A stretch of 29,788 nucleotides of DNA from Mycoplasmataceae bacterium (GCA_020024735.1 JAHHTI010000004.1:1-29788), one strand, 5' to 3'. Counted from the stretch's first letter, positions 10,921-17,985 are shown. Notes: generated from the letters alone by a model not told the origin. Numbers and translations: made by a program.

Positions 10921-10949
10921 ATTATACAAAACTTTTTTTATTTTATAAT
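10921..10949. promoter_or_regulatory. Divergent promoter: 41-aa gene (-) and asnA (+)
   Basis: The minus-strand TATAAT is at 10921-10926 and serves the 41-aa gene, with a leader of about 20 nt containing a Shine-Dalgarno. The plus-strand TATAAT at 10944-10949 lies 8 nt before the asnA ATG, giving a leaderless or nearly leaderless transcript. Confidence 0.6.
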
Positions 10950-10957
10950 ATAAATAT

Positions 10958-11938
10958 ATGTCTTACCACTCAAAATTAAATATTCGTGAAACACAATATG
11001 CGATTCGTGTTATCAAAGCTAATTTTCAAGCGTTGCTTTCCGAAGCTCTTAATTTAGAACGAATTAGTGGTCCAATTATAGTCAATCCAAGAACCGGATT
11101 AAATGATAATCTTAGTGGGAATGAAAAAGCTGTGAGTTTTTATGCTCCATATTTTAATCAAAACTTAGAAGTGGTACAATCATTGGCTAAATGAAAAAGA
11201 TTCGCATTAAAAAAATATGGTTTTGAGATGCACGAAGGTATTTATGTCGATATGAATGCCATTCGTCCACAAGAAAAGGTAGATGCTTTACACTCTTTAT
11301 ATGTAGACCAATGAGATTGAGAATTGATTATTGATAAAAGTGAAAGAAATCTTGTAACATTAAAAACAATTGTCACAAAAATCTATCAATGTATCTATCA
11401 ATGTAAACAGGATTTACAAGCTATCTATCCGCAGCTTGAACAAACTTTACCACCAGAAATTAAATTCTACCAAACTCAAGAAGTAGAAGATTTATATCCG
11501 AATATGGAATTTAATCAAGCAGTTAAGGAAATTGTCAAAAAAGATAAAGCCGTCTTTTTTATAGGTATTGGTAAAACATTAAAATCAGGAAAAGTTTTTG
11601 ATCATCGGGCTGTGGATTATGATGATTGAAACCTTAATGGTGATATTTTTGTATGATCAGATGCCATTAATGATGTTATTGAACTTTCATCTATGGGGAT
11701 TAGAGTTGATGCTACCACCTTATTAGCGCAATCTCCTAAAGAAGCATTAGAAAAACTGAATGATTATTATTCAGCTATTATCAATCATCAATTAGACCAA
11801 ACGATTGGTGGTGGGATTGGTCAGAGTCGACTATGTATGTTTTTATTAGAAAAAATTCATATTGCCGAAGTACAAACAGCTGTTTGGGATGAAGAACAAA
11901 TTGCTTATTTTGAGAAAATGAAAATTGATATTTTATAA
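10958..11938 (+). CDS. asnA: Aspartate-ammonia ligase (AsnA-type asparagine synthetase, 326 aa)
   Basis: It makes asparagine from aspartate, ammonia and ATP (to AMP + PPi), using a class II aaRS-like fold. Family-specific stretches are DNLSGNEKAVSF (about 49-60), SLAKWKRFAL, the LHSLYVDQWDWE signature, DHRAVDYDDW, LNGDIFVWSDA, FELSSMGIRVDA-type ELSSMGIRVDA, and QTIGGGIGQSRL (about residues 281-292). The length equals the usual 330. Most Trp codons are TGA, with one TGG near the end. The start at 10958 gives the normal N-terminus; there is no Shine-Dalgarno, and a -10 box sits 8 nt upstream. A membrane-protein gene follows 12 nt after the stop, probably co-transcribed. With asnS in the same window, the cell can both make and charge asparagine. 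Confidence 0.97.
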
Positions 11939-11950
11939 TTTAGAATAACT

Positions 11951-12499
11951 ATGTCAGCAAATAATATAGAATCTCAAGATATTAAGAAACTTAATCCTCA
12001 AGCACTTAAAGATATTAAATTCAGATATAAAAGAGTCGGTTATTTTGGAATTATATGATTATTCTTAATTTTTCTTCTTATTGGTTTTGTTTGCTATATT
12101 GAAATTGGTTTAAAAGATTATGGAAAAATTGGTTTAACTAGCGAAATGGAAACTATTCTTCCTATCTTTTACGGTATTATTTCCTTATTTTTAGCGGCTT
12201 GTTGAACTTTTTGTATCTGTGTGGCAATTCTTGGAATTAAGCAAAATCCAACCTTAATTAAATCCATTCCTGGTTTATACGCATTAGCCATTGCTGCTTG
12301 TTTTATTCCAGTTCTTTTTGGTTTTATTGCTTATATGAAGATAAATAACATTAATAAAAGTGGTAAAAATAGTGAAAGAAAAGCTTTTGAACCCTACGAA
12401 TTTAAAGGAAATTACTATTATTTTGATGATAAAGGGGAATATTATATTGCCATTAATAATGAATGAGCAAAAACAAAAAACCCACATAAAAAAAGATAA
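11951..12499 (+). CDS. Three-TM membrane protein, unknown function (182 aa)
   Basis: The frame runs from ATG 11951 to TAA 12497-12499 with TGA as Trp at several sites (12056 region, 12202 region, 12464-12466). It has an N-terminal charged region of about 33 residues. Three hydrophobic segments follow (about 34-58 YFGIIWLFLIFLLIGFVCYI; 72-98 PIFYGIISLFLAACW; 108-132 YALAIAACFIPVLFGFIAYM). The soluble tail has a Tyr-rich YYYFDDKGEYY patch. I recognise no family. Its position 12 nt after asnA, with no terminator between, suggests co-transcription. No Shine-Dalgarno was seen, so translation may be coupled to asnA or weak. Confidence 0.75.
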
Positions 12500-12509
12500 G
12501 TTCTTTTTT
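12489..12509 (+). terminator. Weak AT-only stem with T run after the asnA operon
   Basis: AAAAAAGA / TCTTTTTT has a 5-nt loop that contains the stop codon of the upstream gene. The stem is almost all A-T, so termination would be inefficient. Confidence 0.35.
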
Positions 12510-12533
12510 GATATTTATACCGATAAAAAAAGT

Positions 12534-12562
12534 TTGTATTTTTCAAATTTGCTAGATATAAT
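12534..12562 (+). promoter_or_regulatory. tuf promoter
   Basis: The -35 is TTGTAT (12534-12539), the spacer is exactly 17 nt and the -10 is a perfect TATAAT (12557-12562). The leader is about 32 nt and ends in a strong AAAGGAGAAAAAA Shine-Dalgarno. It is the best-formed housekeeping promoter in the window. Confidence 0.8.
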
Positions 12563-12600
12563 ATATATGTTATTTTTATAAATAAAAAAAGGAGAAAAAA

Positions 12601-13785
12601 ATGGCAAAAGAAAAATTTGACAGAAGTAAACCACATGTTAATATTGGTACTATTGGACATATTGACCATGGTAAAACTACATTAACTGCTGCAATCTGTA
12701 CTGTTTTATCTAAACAAGGTAAAGCAAAAGCAATGGATTATGCTTCTATTGATAGTGCTCCAGAAGAAAAAGAAAGAGGAATTACTATTAATACAGCACA
12801 CGTTGAATATGAAACTGATAAGAGACACTACGCTCACGTTGACTGTCCAGGACACGCTGACTACGTAAAAAATATGATTACTGGGGCTGCCCAAATGGAT
12901 GGTGCTATTCTAGTTGTTGCGGCAACTGATGGTCCTATGCCTCAAACAAGAGAACACATCTTATTAGCTAGACAAGTTGGAGTTCCTAAAATTGTTGTAT
13001 TCCTAAACAAATGTGATATGATGGCTGATACTGAAATGCAAGACTTAGTTGAAATGGAAGTTAGAGAATTATTAAAATCTTACGGTTTTGATGGTGATAA
13101 CGCTCCTGTAATTAGAGGATCTGCTTTAAAAGCTCTTGAAGGTGATGAAACTTTCTCAGCTAAAATTAATGAATTAATGGATGCTGTTGATGCTTATATT
13201 CCAACTCCTACTAGAGACATTGATAAACCATTCTTATTAGCAATTGAAGATGTTTTCACAATTTCTGGTAGAGGTACTGTTGTAACTGGTAGAGTTGAAA
13301 GAGGACAATTAAAATTAAACGAAGAAGTTGAAATCGTTGGTTTAAAACCTACTCAAAAAACAGTTGTAACTGGTATTGAAATGTTTAGAAAACAATTAGA
13401 CTACGCTGAAGCTGGTGATAACGCTGGTATCTTATTACGTGGTACTAAGAAAGACGAAGTTCAAAGAGGACAAGTTTTAGCTAAACCAGGATCTATTACT
13501 CCACATACTCAATTTGAAGCTGAAATTTATGCTTTAAAGAAAGAAGAAGGTGGACGTCATACTCCAATGTTTAAAGGATATAGACCTCAATTCTACTTCA
13601 GAACTACTGACGTAACAGGTGCTATTACTTTAAAAGAAGGTAGTGAAATGATTATGCCTGGTGACAACACTTCAATTACTGTTGAATTAATTGCACCAGT
13701 TGCTCTAGAAGCAGGATCTAAATTCTCTATTAGAGAAGGTGGTAGAACTGTTGGGGCTGGAACTGTAACTAAAATTATTAAATAG
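12601..13785 (+). CDS. tuf: Elongation factor Tu (394 aa)
   Basis: This GTPase delivers aminoacyl-tRNA to the ribosomal A site. All GTP-binding motifs are present: GHIDHGKTT (P-loop, about 18-26), RGIT switch I Thr (about 59-62), DCPGHA (about 81-86), NKCD (about 136-139) and the SALK motif (about 174-177). Domains 2 and 3 follow, with GRGTVVTGRVERG and the conserved C-terminus ending in VTKIIK. The length is normal. The protein contains no tryptophan, so the frame is unbroken even under the standard code. Start choice is fixed by a Shine-Dalgarno (GGAG) 6-7 nt upstream. It is monocistronic, between a consensus promoter and a strong terminator. Confidence 0.99.
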   Translation: MAKEKFDRSKPHVNIGTIGHIDHGKTTLTAAICTVLSKQGKAKAMDYASIDSAPEEKERGITINTAHVEYETDKRHYAHVDCPGHADYVKNMITGAAQMDGAILVVAATDGPMPQTREHILLARQVGVPKIVVFLNKCDMMADTEMQDLVEMEVRELLKSYGFDGDNAPVIRGSALKALEGDETFSAKINELMDAVDAYIPTPTRDIDKPFLLAIEDVFTISGRGTVVTGRVERGQLKLNEEVEIVGLKPTQKTVVTGIEMFRKQLDYAEAGDNAGILLRGTKKDEVQRGQVLAKPGSITPHTQFEAEIYALKKEEGGRHTPMFKGYRPQFYFRTTDVTGAITLKEGSEMIMPGDNTSITVELIAPVALEAGSKFSIREGGRTVGAGTVTKIIK

Positions 13786-13819
13786 TTAAATTTAGTTTTT
13801 GCTTAATTAATTAAAATCA

Positions 13820-13850
13820 ATATACATCCTTTCGGGGTGTATATTTTTTT
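13820..13850 (+). terminator. Terminator after tuf
   Basis: A 10-bp stem, ATATACATCC / GGGTGTATAT (one T-G pair), is followed by a run of seven T. Its 3' arm and T tail are part of a sequence duplicated at 15688. Confidence 0.85.
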
Positions 13851-13947
13851 GCATTTTGGTATTGCTTTTTTTTTTTTTTTACTCTAAAATATAAACGTTA
13901 ATTATTTAAAGGAGAAAAATATGAAATTAACAAAGAAAATCGGATTA
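13838..13947 (+). repeat. Promoter plus signal-peptide block, copy 1
   Basis: This 110-nt block runs from TGTATATTTTTT through GCATTTTGG, TTGC, the poly-T tract, TCTAAAAT, ACGTTAATTA, AAAGGAGAAAAATATG and the first codons (MKLTKKIGL). It is nearly identical to 15688-15798. The copies differ mainly in poly-T length and a few bases. They are direct repeats about 1.85 kb apart. Confidence 0.85.
13862..13890 (+). promoter_or_regulatory. Poly-T spacer promoter of lipoprotein 1 (17-nt spacer)
   Basis: TTGCTT (13862-13867) is a plausible -35 and TAAAAT (13885-13890) a plausible -10. The 17-nt spacer consists of T13 followed by ACTC; the full run is 15 T (13866-13880). Seventeen is the optimal spacing, so this copy is predicted to be active. 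Slippage of the run would change spacing and expression. Confidence 0.7.
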
Positions 13948-14364
13948 GGATGTGCATTAGCATTCGCTTCAATCGGAGTTGTAGCTGCTACATCTGCAGT
14001 TGTGGTAAGTTGTTCATCAACTGATAACTCAACTGATGGACAAAAACCTGGTGAACAAGAACAAAACAACCCTGCTAAACCTGAAGTAATTACATTAGAA
14101 TTCTCAAGTCCAAAAGGTACAGCTGGTACTTCAATGACTTTAAGAGCAACTAATTTACCTAAAGCAGATTCTGGTGTAAATTACACATATGCATGAACCA
14201 TTTCTAAAGGAAGTTTCCCTGGAAATCCTGCTACTGATCAAGCAGAATTAACATTTACACCTAATGCAGATTCAAATGCTAAAGAAGTAACTTTAACAGT
14301 TATGAACGGTAAAACAACTGTTGCAAAAGGTACTGTTACTTTAGAAATTTCACCAGCTGCTTAG
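13921..14364 (+). CDS. Small lipoprotein with Ig-like domain (147 aa)
   Basis: The lipoprotein signal peptide has MKLTKK, a hydrophobic core and lipobox VVSC with the lipidated Cys at residue 31. A short Ser/Thr/Asp/Pro-rich linker (32-55) follows. The rest is a single beta-rich domain of about 90 residues (VITLEFSSPKG..., YTYAWTISKG..., ELTFTPNADS, VTLTVMNGK, VTLEISPAA). The YAWTIS...LTVMNG pattern resembles PKD/Ig-like sandwiches. One TGA is Trp (14194-14196). Shine-Dalgarno AAAGGAG fixes the start. The promoter and first nine codons are nearly identical to those of the lipoprotein at 15772, but the mature regions are unrelated. Function is unknown; it is probably a surface antigen expressed under a variable promoter. 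Confidence 0.92.
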
Positions 14365-14414
14365 TAGTAAATAATCAAACAAAAATTATTATTTTTACTG
14401 TTATTTAATTTTGG

Positions 14415-14446
14415 TATACACCCTATAAAGGGGTGTATATTTTTTT
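14415..14446 (+). terminator. Terminator after lipoprotein 1
   Basis: A perfect 9-bp stem, TATACACCC / GGGTGTATA, with a 7-nt loop is followed by a T-rich tail. It resembles the tuf terminator in sequence. Confidence 0.85.
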
Positions 14447-14451
14447 GTATT

Positions 14452-14530
14452 TATAATATTTTGGTAAAGGTAGTTAACAGCCTGACTATGACTCAGACAT
14501 TTGGAGTTCAAGTCTTGTAGGTTGTCCTAT
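14452..14530 (+). pseudogene. Degenerate tRNA-His-like remnant
   Basis: TATAAT (14452-14457) is followed by GGTAAAGG and then tRNA-like words in order: GTAGTTAAC (D-loop like), CCTGA-CTATGAC-TCAGA (anticodon arm), CATT, and GAGTTCAAGTC (T-loop like). A terminator hairpin starts at 14536. The order and wording recall bacterial tRNA-His (GTGGTTAAC ... TTGTGG ... CATTCGTGGGTTC). However, the acceptor strands do not pair, the 5' part is about 7 nt short, the T stem is poor and the anticodon position reads ATG rather than GTG. It is read as a decayed tRNA gene; a chance resemblance is possible. Confidence 0.35.
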
Positions 14531-14535
14531 TAAAC

Positions 14536-14560
14536 AAGGCTAGATTTTCTAGTCTTTTTA
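14536..14560 (+). terminator. Terminator after the tRNA-like remnant
   Basis: A 9-bp stem, AAGGCTAGA / TCTAGTCTT (one G-T pair), has a TTT loop and T5 after it. No protein gene ends just upstream, so it most likely belonged to the tRNA-like unit. Confidence 0.6.
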
Positions 14561-14572
14561 ATTAATACATCT

Positions 14573-15633
14573 TTAATCTATTGCATTTTCTATTATTAAT
14601 TCATTTTTAGTTTTAATGGTTTTATAGACTTTTTTGTATAGTGTTAGAAGAAGATGTATCAATAATATAATGATGCTGATACAAATTACTTTTAATATTA
14701 AGGTAATTATATAATCTAGGATATTGTTAGTAAATCATAAACGCATACCACTATCTTGTTGATTGAACATTCCCATTAACAAATCATCAAGAATATAAAA
14801 CCATAGGGAATAGCCACCTAAAAGACCAATGAATTTAGTAGCACGATTATTCTTAATATCAAAACACATTATAAAGACGACAAAAAATATTGCTAACAAT
14901 ATAACAACAAAACCAGAGTAAGATGTACTATTCATTCAAAAGAATGTGGCCAAAATATCAGATATTAAAGCGATACCATAAGCACTTCCACTAATAATGG
15001 CAATTTGCTTTTTTCATTTTCAAAGAACAGATCCAACTATTAAAATAGAACGGACAAACATATAGAAGAAAATGAAATGTAGGATATGATAACCATTAGA
15101 AATATCGAATTCTCTAAAAACAAAAGATTGAGAAATAGTAAAGACTAAATAAAAAATGATAAAGGTTAATGCTAAGTTAAAGTTTTTTAACCCTTTATTT
15201 ATGATTGGGATTAAAGGATAAAAAACAACATAGGTTCTTAAATATCATAAATTACGCCCAAAAATAGGTAAGAAAATAGATAAGTAGTCAATATCCCCCC
15301 CCGATGATTAATAGCAAGGACAATTTGTTTTATTCAGAAATAAACATATAAAATTAAAACAATTTTCGCATATCTTTTTCAATTATTTTTTTCCTTCATA
15401 AAAGAAGATATGGCTGTACATGCAATAAAAATATTAACACCAATAATAGATATACATTCAACTATCGAAAAAGCTATAGTATTATGATCACTTCCAAGAT
15501 TTAAGATAAATCTTAAATGAACAGCAATAACCATCAAACTAGCAATAAATCTTAAAATGAGAACATTTATTCTTTTGTTCTTAACTCATTGCCCTATCTG
15601 ATCATTATGAATTTCTATGGAGGAGATTTTCAT
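14573..15633 (-). pseudogene. Acyltransferase-3-type membrane protein, out of frame at G8 run
   Basis: The start ATG at 15633 opens a frame that stops about 127 codons later. The frame that continues the protein is shifted at a run of eight G (plus strand C8, 15295-15302). With nine G (or six) the gene reads to TAA at 14573, giving about 353 residues with TGA as Trp. The rebuilt protein starts with the family-like LRFIASLMVIAVHLRFI. After the run come IDYLSIFLPIFGRNLWYLRT, VVFYPLIP and about ten hydrophobic segments, as in acyltransferase-3 (OafA/WecH-type) integral membrane acyltransferases that O-acylate surface sugars. A TAAAAT box (15642-15647) lies 8 nt before the ATG. Because the break is exactly at a homopolymer and both halves are otherwise intact, a phase-variable gene in the OFF state is more likely than a dead gene. 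A sequencing error in the run is the main alternative. Confidence 0.8.
15295..15302 (-). repeat. G8 homopolymer (C8 on plus strand) causing the frameshift
   Basis: A run of eight G/C pairs is very rare in such AT-rich DNA. It sits exactly at the point where the acyltransferase frame breaks. Nine would restore the frame. Confidence 0.85.
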
Positions 15634-15687
15634 TATTTTAAATTTTAGCAAAAGAACTATTAAATCCATAAAATATCATAGCTATTC

Positions 15688-15798
15688 TGTATATTTTTTG
15701 CATTTTGGGATTGCTTTTTTTTTTTTTTTTTAATCTAAAATAAAAACGTTAATTAAATAAAGGAGAAAAATATGAAATTAACAAAGAAAATTGGATTA
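15688..15798 (+). repeat. Promoter plus signal-peptide block, copy 2
   Basis: This is a direct repeat of 13838-13947, with poly-T of 17 instead of 15, GGGATTGC instead of GGTATTGC, and AATC instead of ACTC before the -10. It carries no terminator hairpin, only the T-rich tail of one. This suggests it was copied from a position downstream of a terminator. Confidence 0.85.
15711..15741 (+). promoter_or_regulatory. Poly-T spacer promoter of lipoprotein 2 (19-nt spacer)
   Basis: The boxes are the same as in copy 1: TTGCTT (15711-15716) and TAAAAT (15736-15741). The run is 17 T (15715-15731), so the spacer is 19 nt. That is two longer than optimal, and this copy is predicted to be weak or off in the sequenced cells. 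Confidence 0.65.
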
Positions 15799-16071
15799 AC
15801 TTGTGCTTTAGCACTAGGTGGAATCGCAATTGCTGTACCTATGGCTACTACAATTGTAAGTTGTTCATCTACTTCAACAAATGAAGAAAAACCAACAACA
15901 AAACCAGAAACAACACCAGAAAACAACAAACCTGCTGAAAATGGAAAACCTGGTGAAGCTGGAAAACCTGAAGCTGAAGCTGGTCCTGTTGCTCCAGGTG
16001 GAGATAGTCATGCTGCACCTTCACCAACACCTGGAACACCTGAAGCAGATAAAACTCCTAGTGGTAAATAA
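15772..16071 (+). CDS. Proline-rich small lipoprotein (99 aa)
   Basis: The signal peptide starts MKLTKKIGL like its paralogue, with lipobox IVSC and lipidated Cys at residue 31. The mature part (about 69 residues) is low-complexity: Thr/Pro/Glu/Asn-rich, then GKPGEAGKPEAEAGP and PSPTPGTPEADKTPSGK. It has no aromatic residues, so it is probably an extended, disordered surface chain. A Shine-Dalgarno AAAGGAG sits 9 nt before the ATG. The start region is duplicated from lipoprotein 1 while the mature region is different, as expected of a variable lipoprotein family. Function is unknown. Confidence 0.9.
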   Translation: MKLTKKIGLTCALALGGIAIAVPMATTIVSCSSTSTNEEKPTTKPETTPENNKPAENGKPGEAGKPEAEAGPVAPGGDSHAAPSPTPGTPEADKTPSGK

Positions 16072-16100
16072 TCTTCTTGTAAGATTATATTCTCTTAATA

Positions 16101-16126
16101 AGACACGTGGAAACACGTGTTTTTTT
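16101..16126 (+). terminator. Terminator after lipoprotein 2
   Basis: ACACGTG-GAAA-CACGTGT is a perfect 7-bp stem with a stable GAAA tetraloop and T7 (16120-16126). A second small hairpin (TAATCTT / AAGATTA) overlaps the stop codon just upstream. Confidence 0.9.
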
Positions 16127-16128
16127 AT

Positions 16129-16134
16129 TATAAT
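16129..16134 (+). promoter_or_regulatory. -10 box, leaderless start of the 119-aa gene
   Basis: A perfect TATAAT lies six bases before the ATG at 16141 and overlaps the end of the upstream terminator's T run. There is no room for a Shine-Dalgarno. Confidence 0.5.
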
Positions 16135-16140
16135 TAGAAT

Positions 16141-16500
16141 ATGTATTCAATCCAATCAAAGAAAGCACTATTATCCTTTTTAGTAGACAATAATAATACT
16201 AACTATGGAGTGATAATCCATAACCATCAATGTTATTGTTTTCATATTTCTAATTTTCAAGTTATCTTTGAAGGGATTGCTTGAAGTTTAGATAAACCTT
16301 TAAATGTAGAAACGAAATATTTAATTATCAAAGACTGTCAATATATAGAAACTTTTAAACATTGTATTATAAATACTGAACAAATGACTTTCCTTAAATC
16401 ATTACCTTTTTATAATGCTTCACAAATCAAGGATATTAGTAATGTAGAAGTAGAAGAAGGACATCAATATCAAATTATTGATTTTTATTGTATTAACTAA
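16141..16500 (+). CDS. Unknown cytoplasmic protein (119 aa)
   Basis: The frame runs from ATG 16141 to TAA 16498-16500 with one TGA as Trp (GIAWSLD). There is no signal peptide, membrane segment or low-complexity region. The pattern is mixed beta/alpha (YGVIIHNHQCYCFHISNFQVIFEG, KYLIIKDCQYIETF, HQYQIIDFYCIN). It is rich in Cys (six), His and Tyr for a mycoplasma protein; the HNHQCYCFH cluster could bind a metal, but this is only a guess. I recognise no family. It lies between the lipoprotein terminator and a minus-strand hairpin, so it is probably its own transcription unit. Confidence 0.65.
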
Positions 16501-16528
16501 TTGTTAAAATATCTCTAAGGGCAAACAA

Positions 16529-16560
16529 AAAGACACCTAGGTAACCAATCCAAGTGTCTC
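16529..16560 (-). terminator. Hairpin with T run in the minus orientation
   Basis: A 6-bp stem AGACAC/GTGTCT extends with two mismatches. It is followed on the minus strand by TTTTTGTTTG. It could end the putative small RNA or block transcription entering the 119-aa gene. Confidence 0.45.
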
Positions 16561-16656
16561 TTTGAACAACCATAGATTAATCTATTAACTCAACAAGAAC
16601 AAGCATATCCATTAAAGAATAGTTTTGTTTTCCTTGCAGAATCTTTATACTAATCC
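16529..16656 (-). ncRNA. Possible small RNA on the minus strand
   Basis: On the minus strand a TATAAT (16663-16668) is followed about 100 nt later by a hairpin (AGACAC/GTGTCT with further imperfect pairs, 16531-16559) and a T5GTTT tail. No protein gene longer than 11 codons lies between. The 16501-16761 gap otherwise holds nothing recognisable. The sequence does not match 4.5S, tmRNA, RNase P or 6S RNA as I know them, and the -35 is poor. Confidence 0.3.
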
Positions 16657-16761
16657 ATACTTATTATATTAGTTTATTTTTAAATTTTGCTATTTTTTGT
16701 TGTTGGATCAAGAAGTAAAAAGAGCTAGTTATTCTAACTAAAATATTATTTTAATTACCAA

Positions 16762-17238
16762 TTATACCCCTTGAGGATTTGGTAAAACTGGTGATGGTTC
16801 TTTGCTTTTATTCATTTTTGCATAAGACTTTGTAGTCATACTAAAACATACAATCATCATTACTCATGATGCAAATGCAAACACTCCTGTAAAAATTGTT
16901 AATCAATGCGGAATACCAAAGAAACTAATAATTCCCATGACTATTAAAATAGATGAAGCAATTAAACCAATAATAGCCGCAATTCTGCCTTCACATTCAT
17001 TCTGCTTATCATTAGTAATTAAAGAAATAGCAGAGAAAAATACTCCAATTGACATGACAACAACTAAAATAAAACTAATAATCTTCAATACTAAAAAAAC
17101 AGTGGTTTCTGTTTCTCCAATGGTTTCGGGACTACCTATAGCTTTGACAATACCATATATAAAGGCAATTAGCCCTAATGCTAAATTAGCAAAGATGATA
17201 CTACTAAATATTTTTAATAGTTTTAGTGATTTTTCCAT
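16762..17238 (-). CDS. Four-TM membrane protein, unknown function (158 aa)
   Basis: The frame runs from ATG 17238 to TAA 16762-16764, reading TGA as Trp near 16903. There are four hydrophobic segments: about 7-30 (IIFANLALGLIAFIYGIV), 45-70 (VLKIISFILVVVMSIGVFF), 83-108 (AAIIGLIASSILIVMGIISF) and 113-135 (ifTGVFAFASWVMMIVCF). A short Lys/Ser/Pro tail follows. A charged loop between TM2 and TM3 contains NDKQNECEGR. ATG 17238 is chosen over the in-frame TTG at 17247 because the GGAGG site (17249-17253) is 10 nt from the ATG but only 1 nt from the TTG. A TATAAT lies at 17273-17278 on the minus strand. No family is recognised. Confidence 0.75.
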
Positions 17239-17343
17239 TCTTATCAATCCTCCATATACATCTTACAATTTGATTATAACGGAAGCAATCCAATAAGTCC
17301 GCTAGTAACTTAATATAAGTAAAAATAGCATACTAAAAGATCA

Positions 17344-17985
17344 TTAAGCTACTACTTTAGTTTTTTGAGGTTTGAAAATTTTATATGCATAATTAATTAA
17401 TGAACCAACACTAAACATTGTTGCCAGATAAAAACCAAGGTTTTGGACTCCATAATATCATCAGCAACTAGAGGTTGGGAAAATGATAGTAGCATTACTT
17501 GAAATTAATAAAACAAAGCATATGGCAAACATTTGAAAAACAGTTTTCATTTTTCCATAGATATCTGCAGCTACATCAATATTATTTTTAATCGCATGCA
17601 TTCTTAAAGCATCGACAATAATGTCGCGCATAATCATAATCAAGACTAAAACAATTAATACTTGATGTTGTAGAGTTAAAACAATCATAATGGTATTAAT
17701 TAATAATTTATCAGCAATCGGATCAAGGATTTTTCCAAACGTACTTACCACTTCTCATTTCCGTGCTAAATACCCGTCTAAAAAATCACTTAAAGCAGCA
17801 ATGACAAATAAAACTAAACTAATAAGATAGTTTAACCTAATTTGAATGATAATTCCTGTATCAATTTCTTTTTCTCACAAAGTTTTATCCAAACTAGGAA
17901 TTAACATTATCACTAAAATTGGAACTACCAAAAAGATTCTAATAGCAGTAATAATATTCGGAAGGTTCTTTTTAAAATTTGGCAT
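17344..17985 (-). CDS. pgsA: CDP-diacylglycerol-glycerol-3-phosphate 3-phosphatidyltransferase (213 aa)
   Basis: This membrane enzyme makes phosphatidylglycerol phosphate from CDP-diacylglycerol and glycerol 3-phosphate. The complete CDP-alcohol phosphotransferase motif is visible: D67-x2-D70-G71-x2-A74-R75-x8-G84-x3-D88-x3-D92. The N-terminus is LPNIITAIRIFLVVPIL, typical of PgsA, and several TM segments follow. TGA is Trp, e.g. KTLWEKE and RKWEVV. The gene starts inside the end of asnS in another frame (14-nt overlap), so translation is probably coupled. ATG 17985 has AAGGA 9 nt upstream; ATG 17991 is an alternative two codons earlier but only 3 nt from that site. The mycoplasma family usually has about 200-230 residues. 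Confidence 0.95.

Noticed and set aside
12284..12894. Several short minus-strand frames around the asnA operon and tuf
   Set aside because: They are antisense to well-supported genes and rich in Phe/Ile/Asn as expected of reverse reading of AT-rich coding DNA.
13820..15710. Invertible promoter (as in some lipoprotein families) at the lipoprotein locus
   Set aside because: The duplicated blocks are in direct, not inverted, orientation and I saw no flanking inverted repeats.
15881..16183. 100-codon plus-strand frame over lipoprotein 2 and its terminator
   Set aside because: It is a shifted reading of the Pro/Thr-rich repeat codons, runs through the terminator and gives a Gln/Leu low-complexity product.
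17239..17247. TTG at 17247 as start of the four-TM protein
   Set aside because: It is only 1 nt from the GGAGG site; ATG 17238 has normal spacing.
16937..17296. 119-codon plus-strand frame
   Set aside because: Antisense to the four-TM gene at 16762-17238, which has a Shine-Dalgarno and promoter in the right place.
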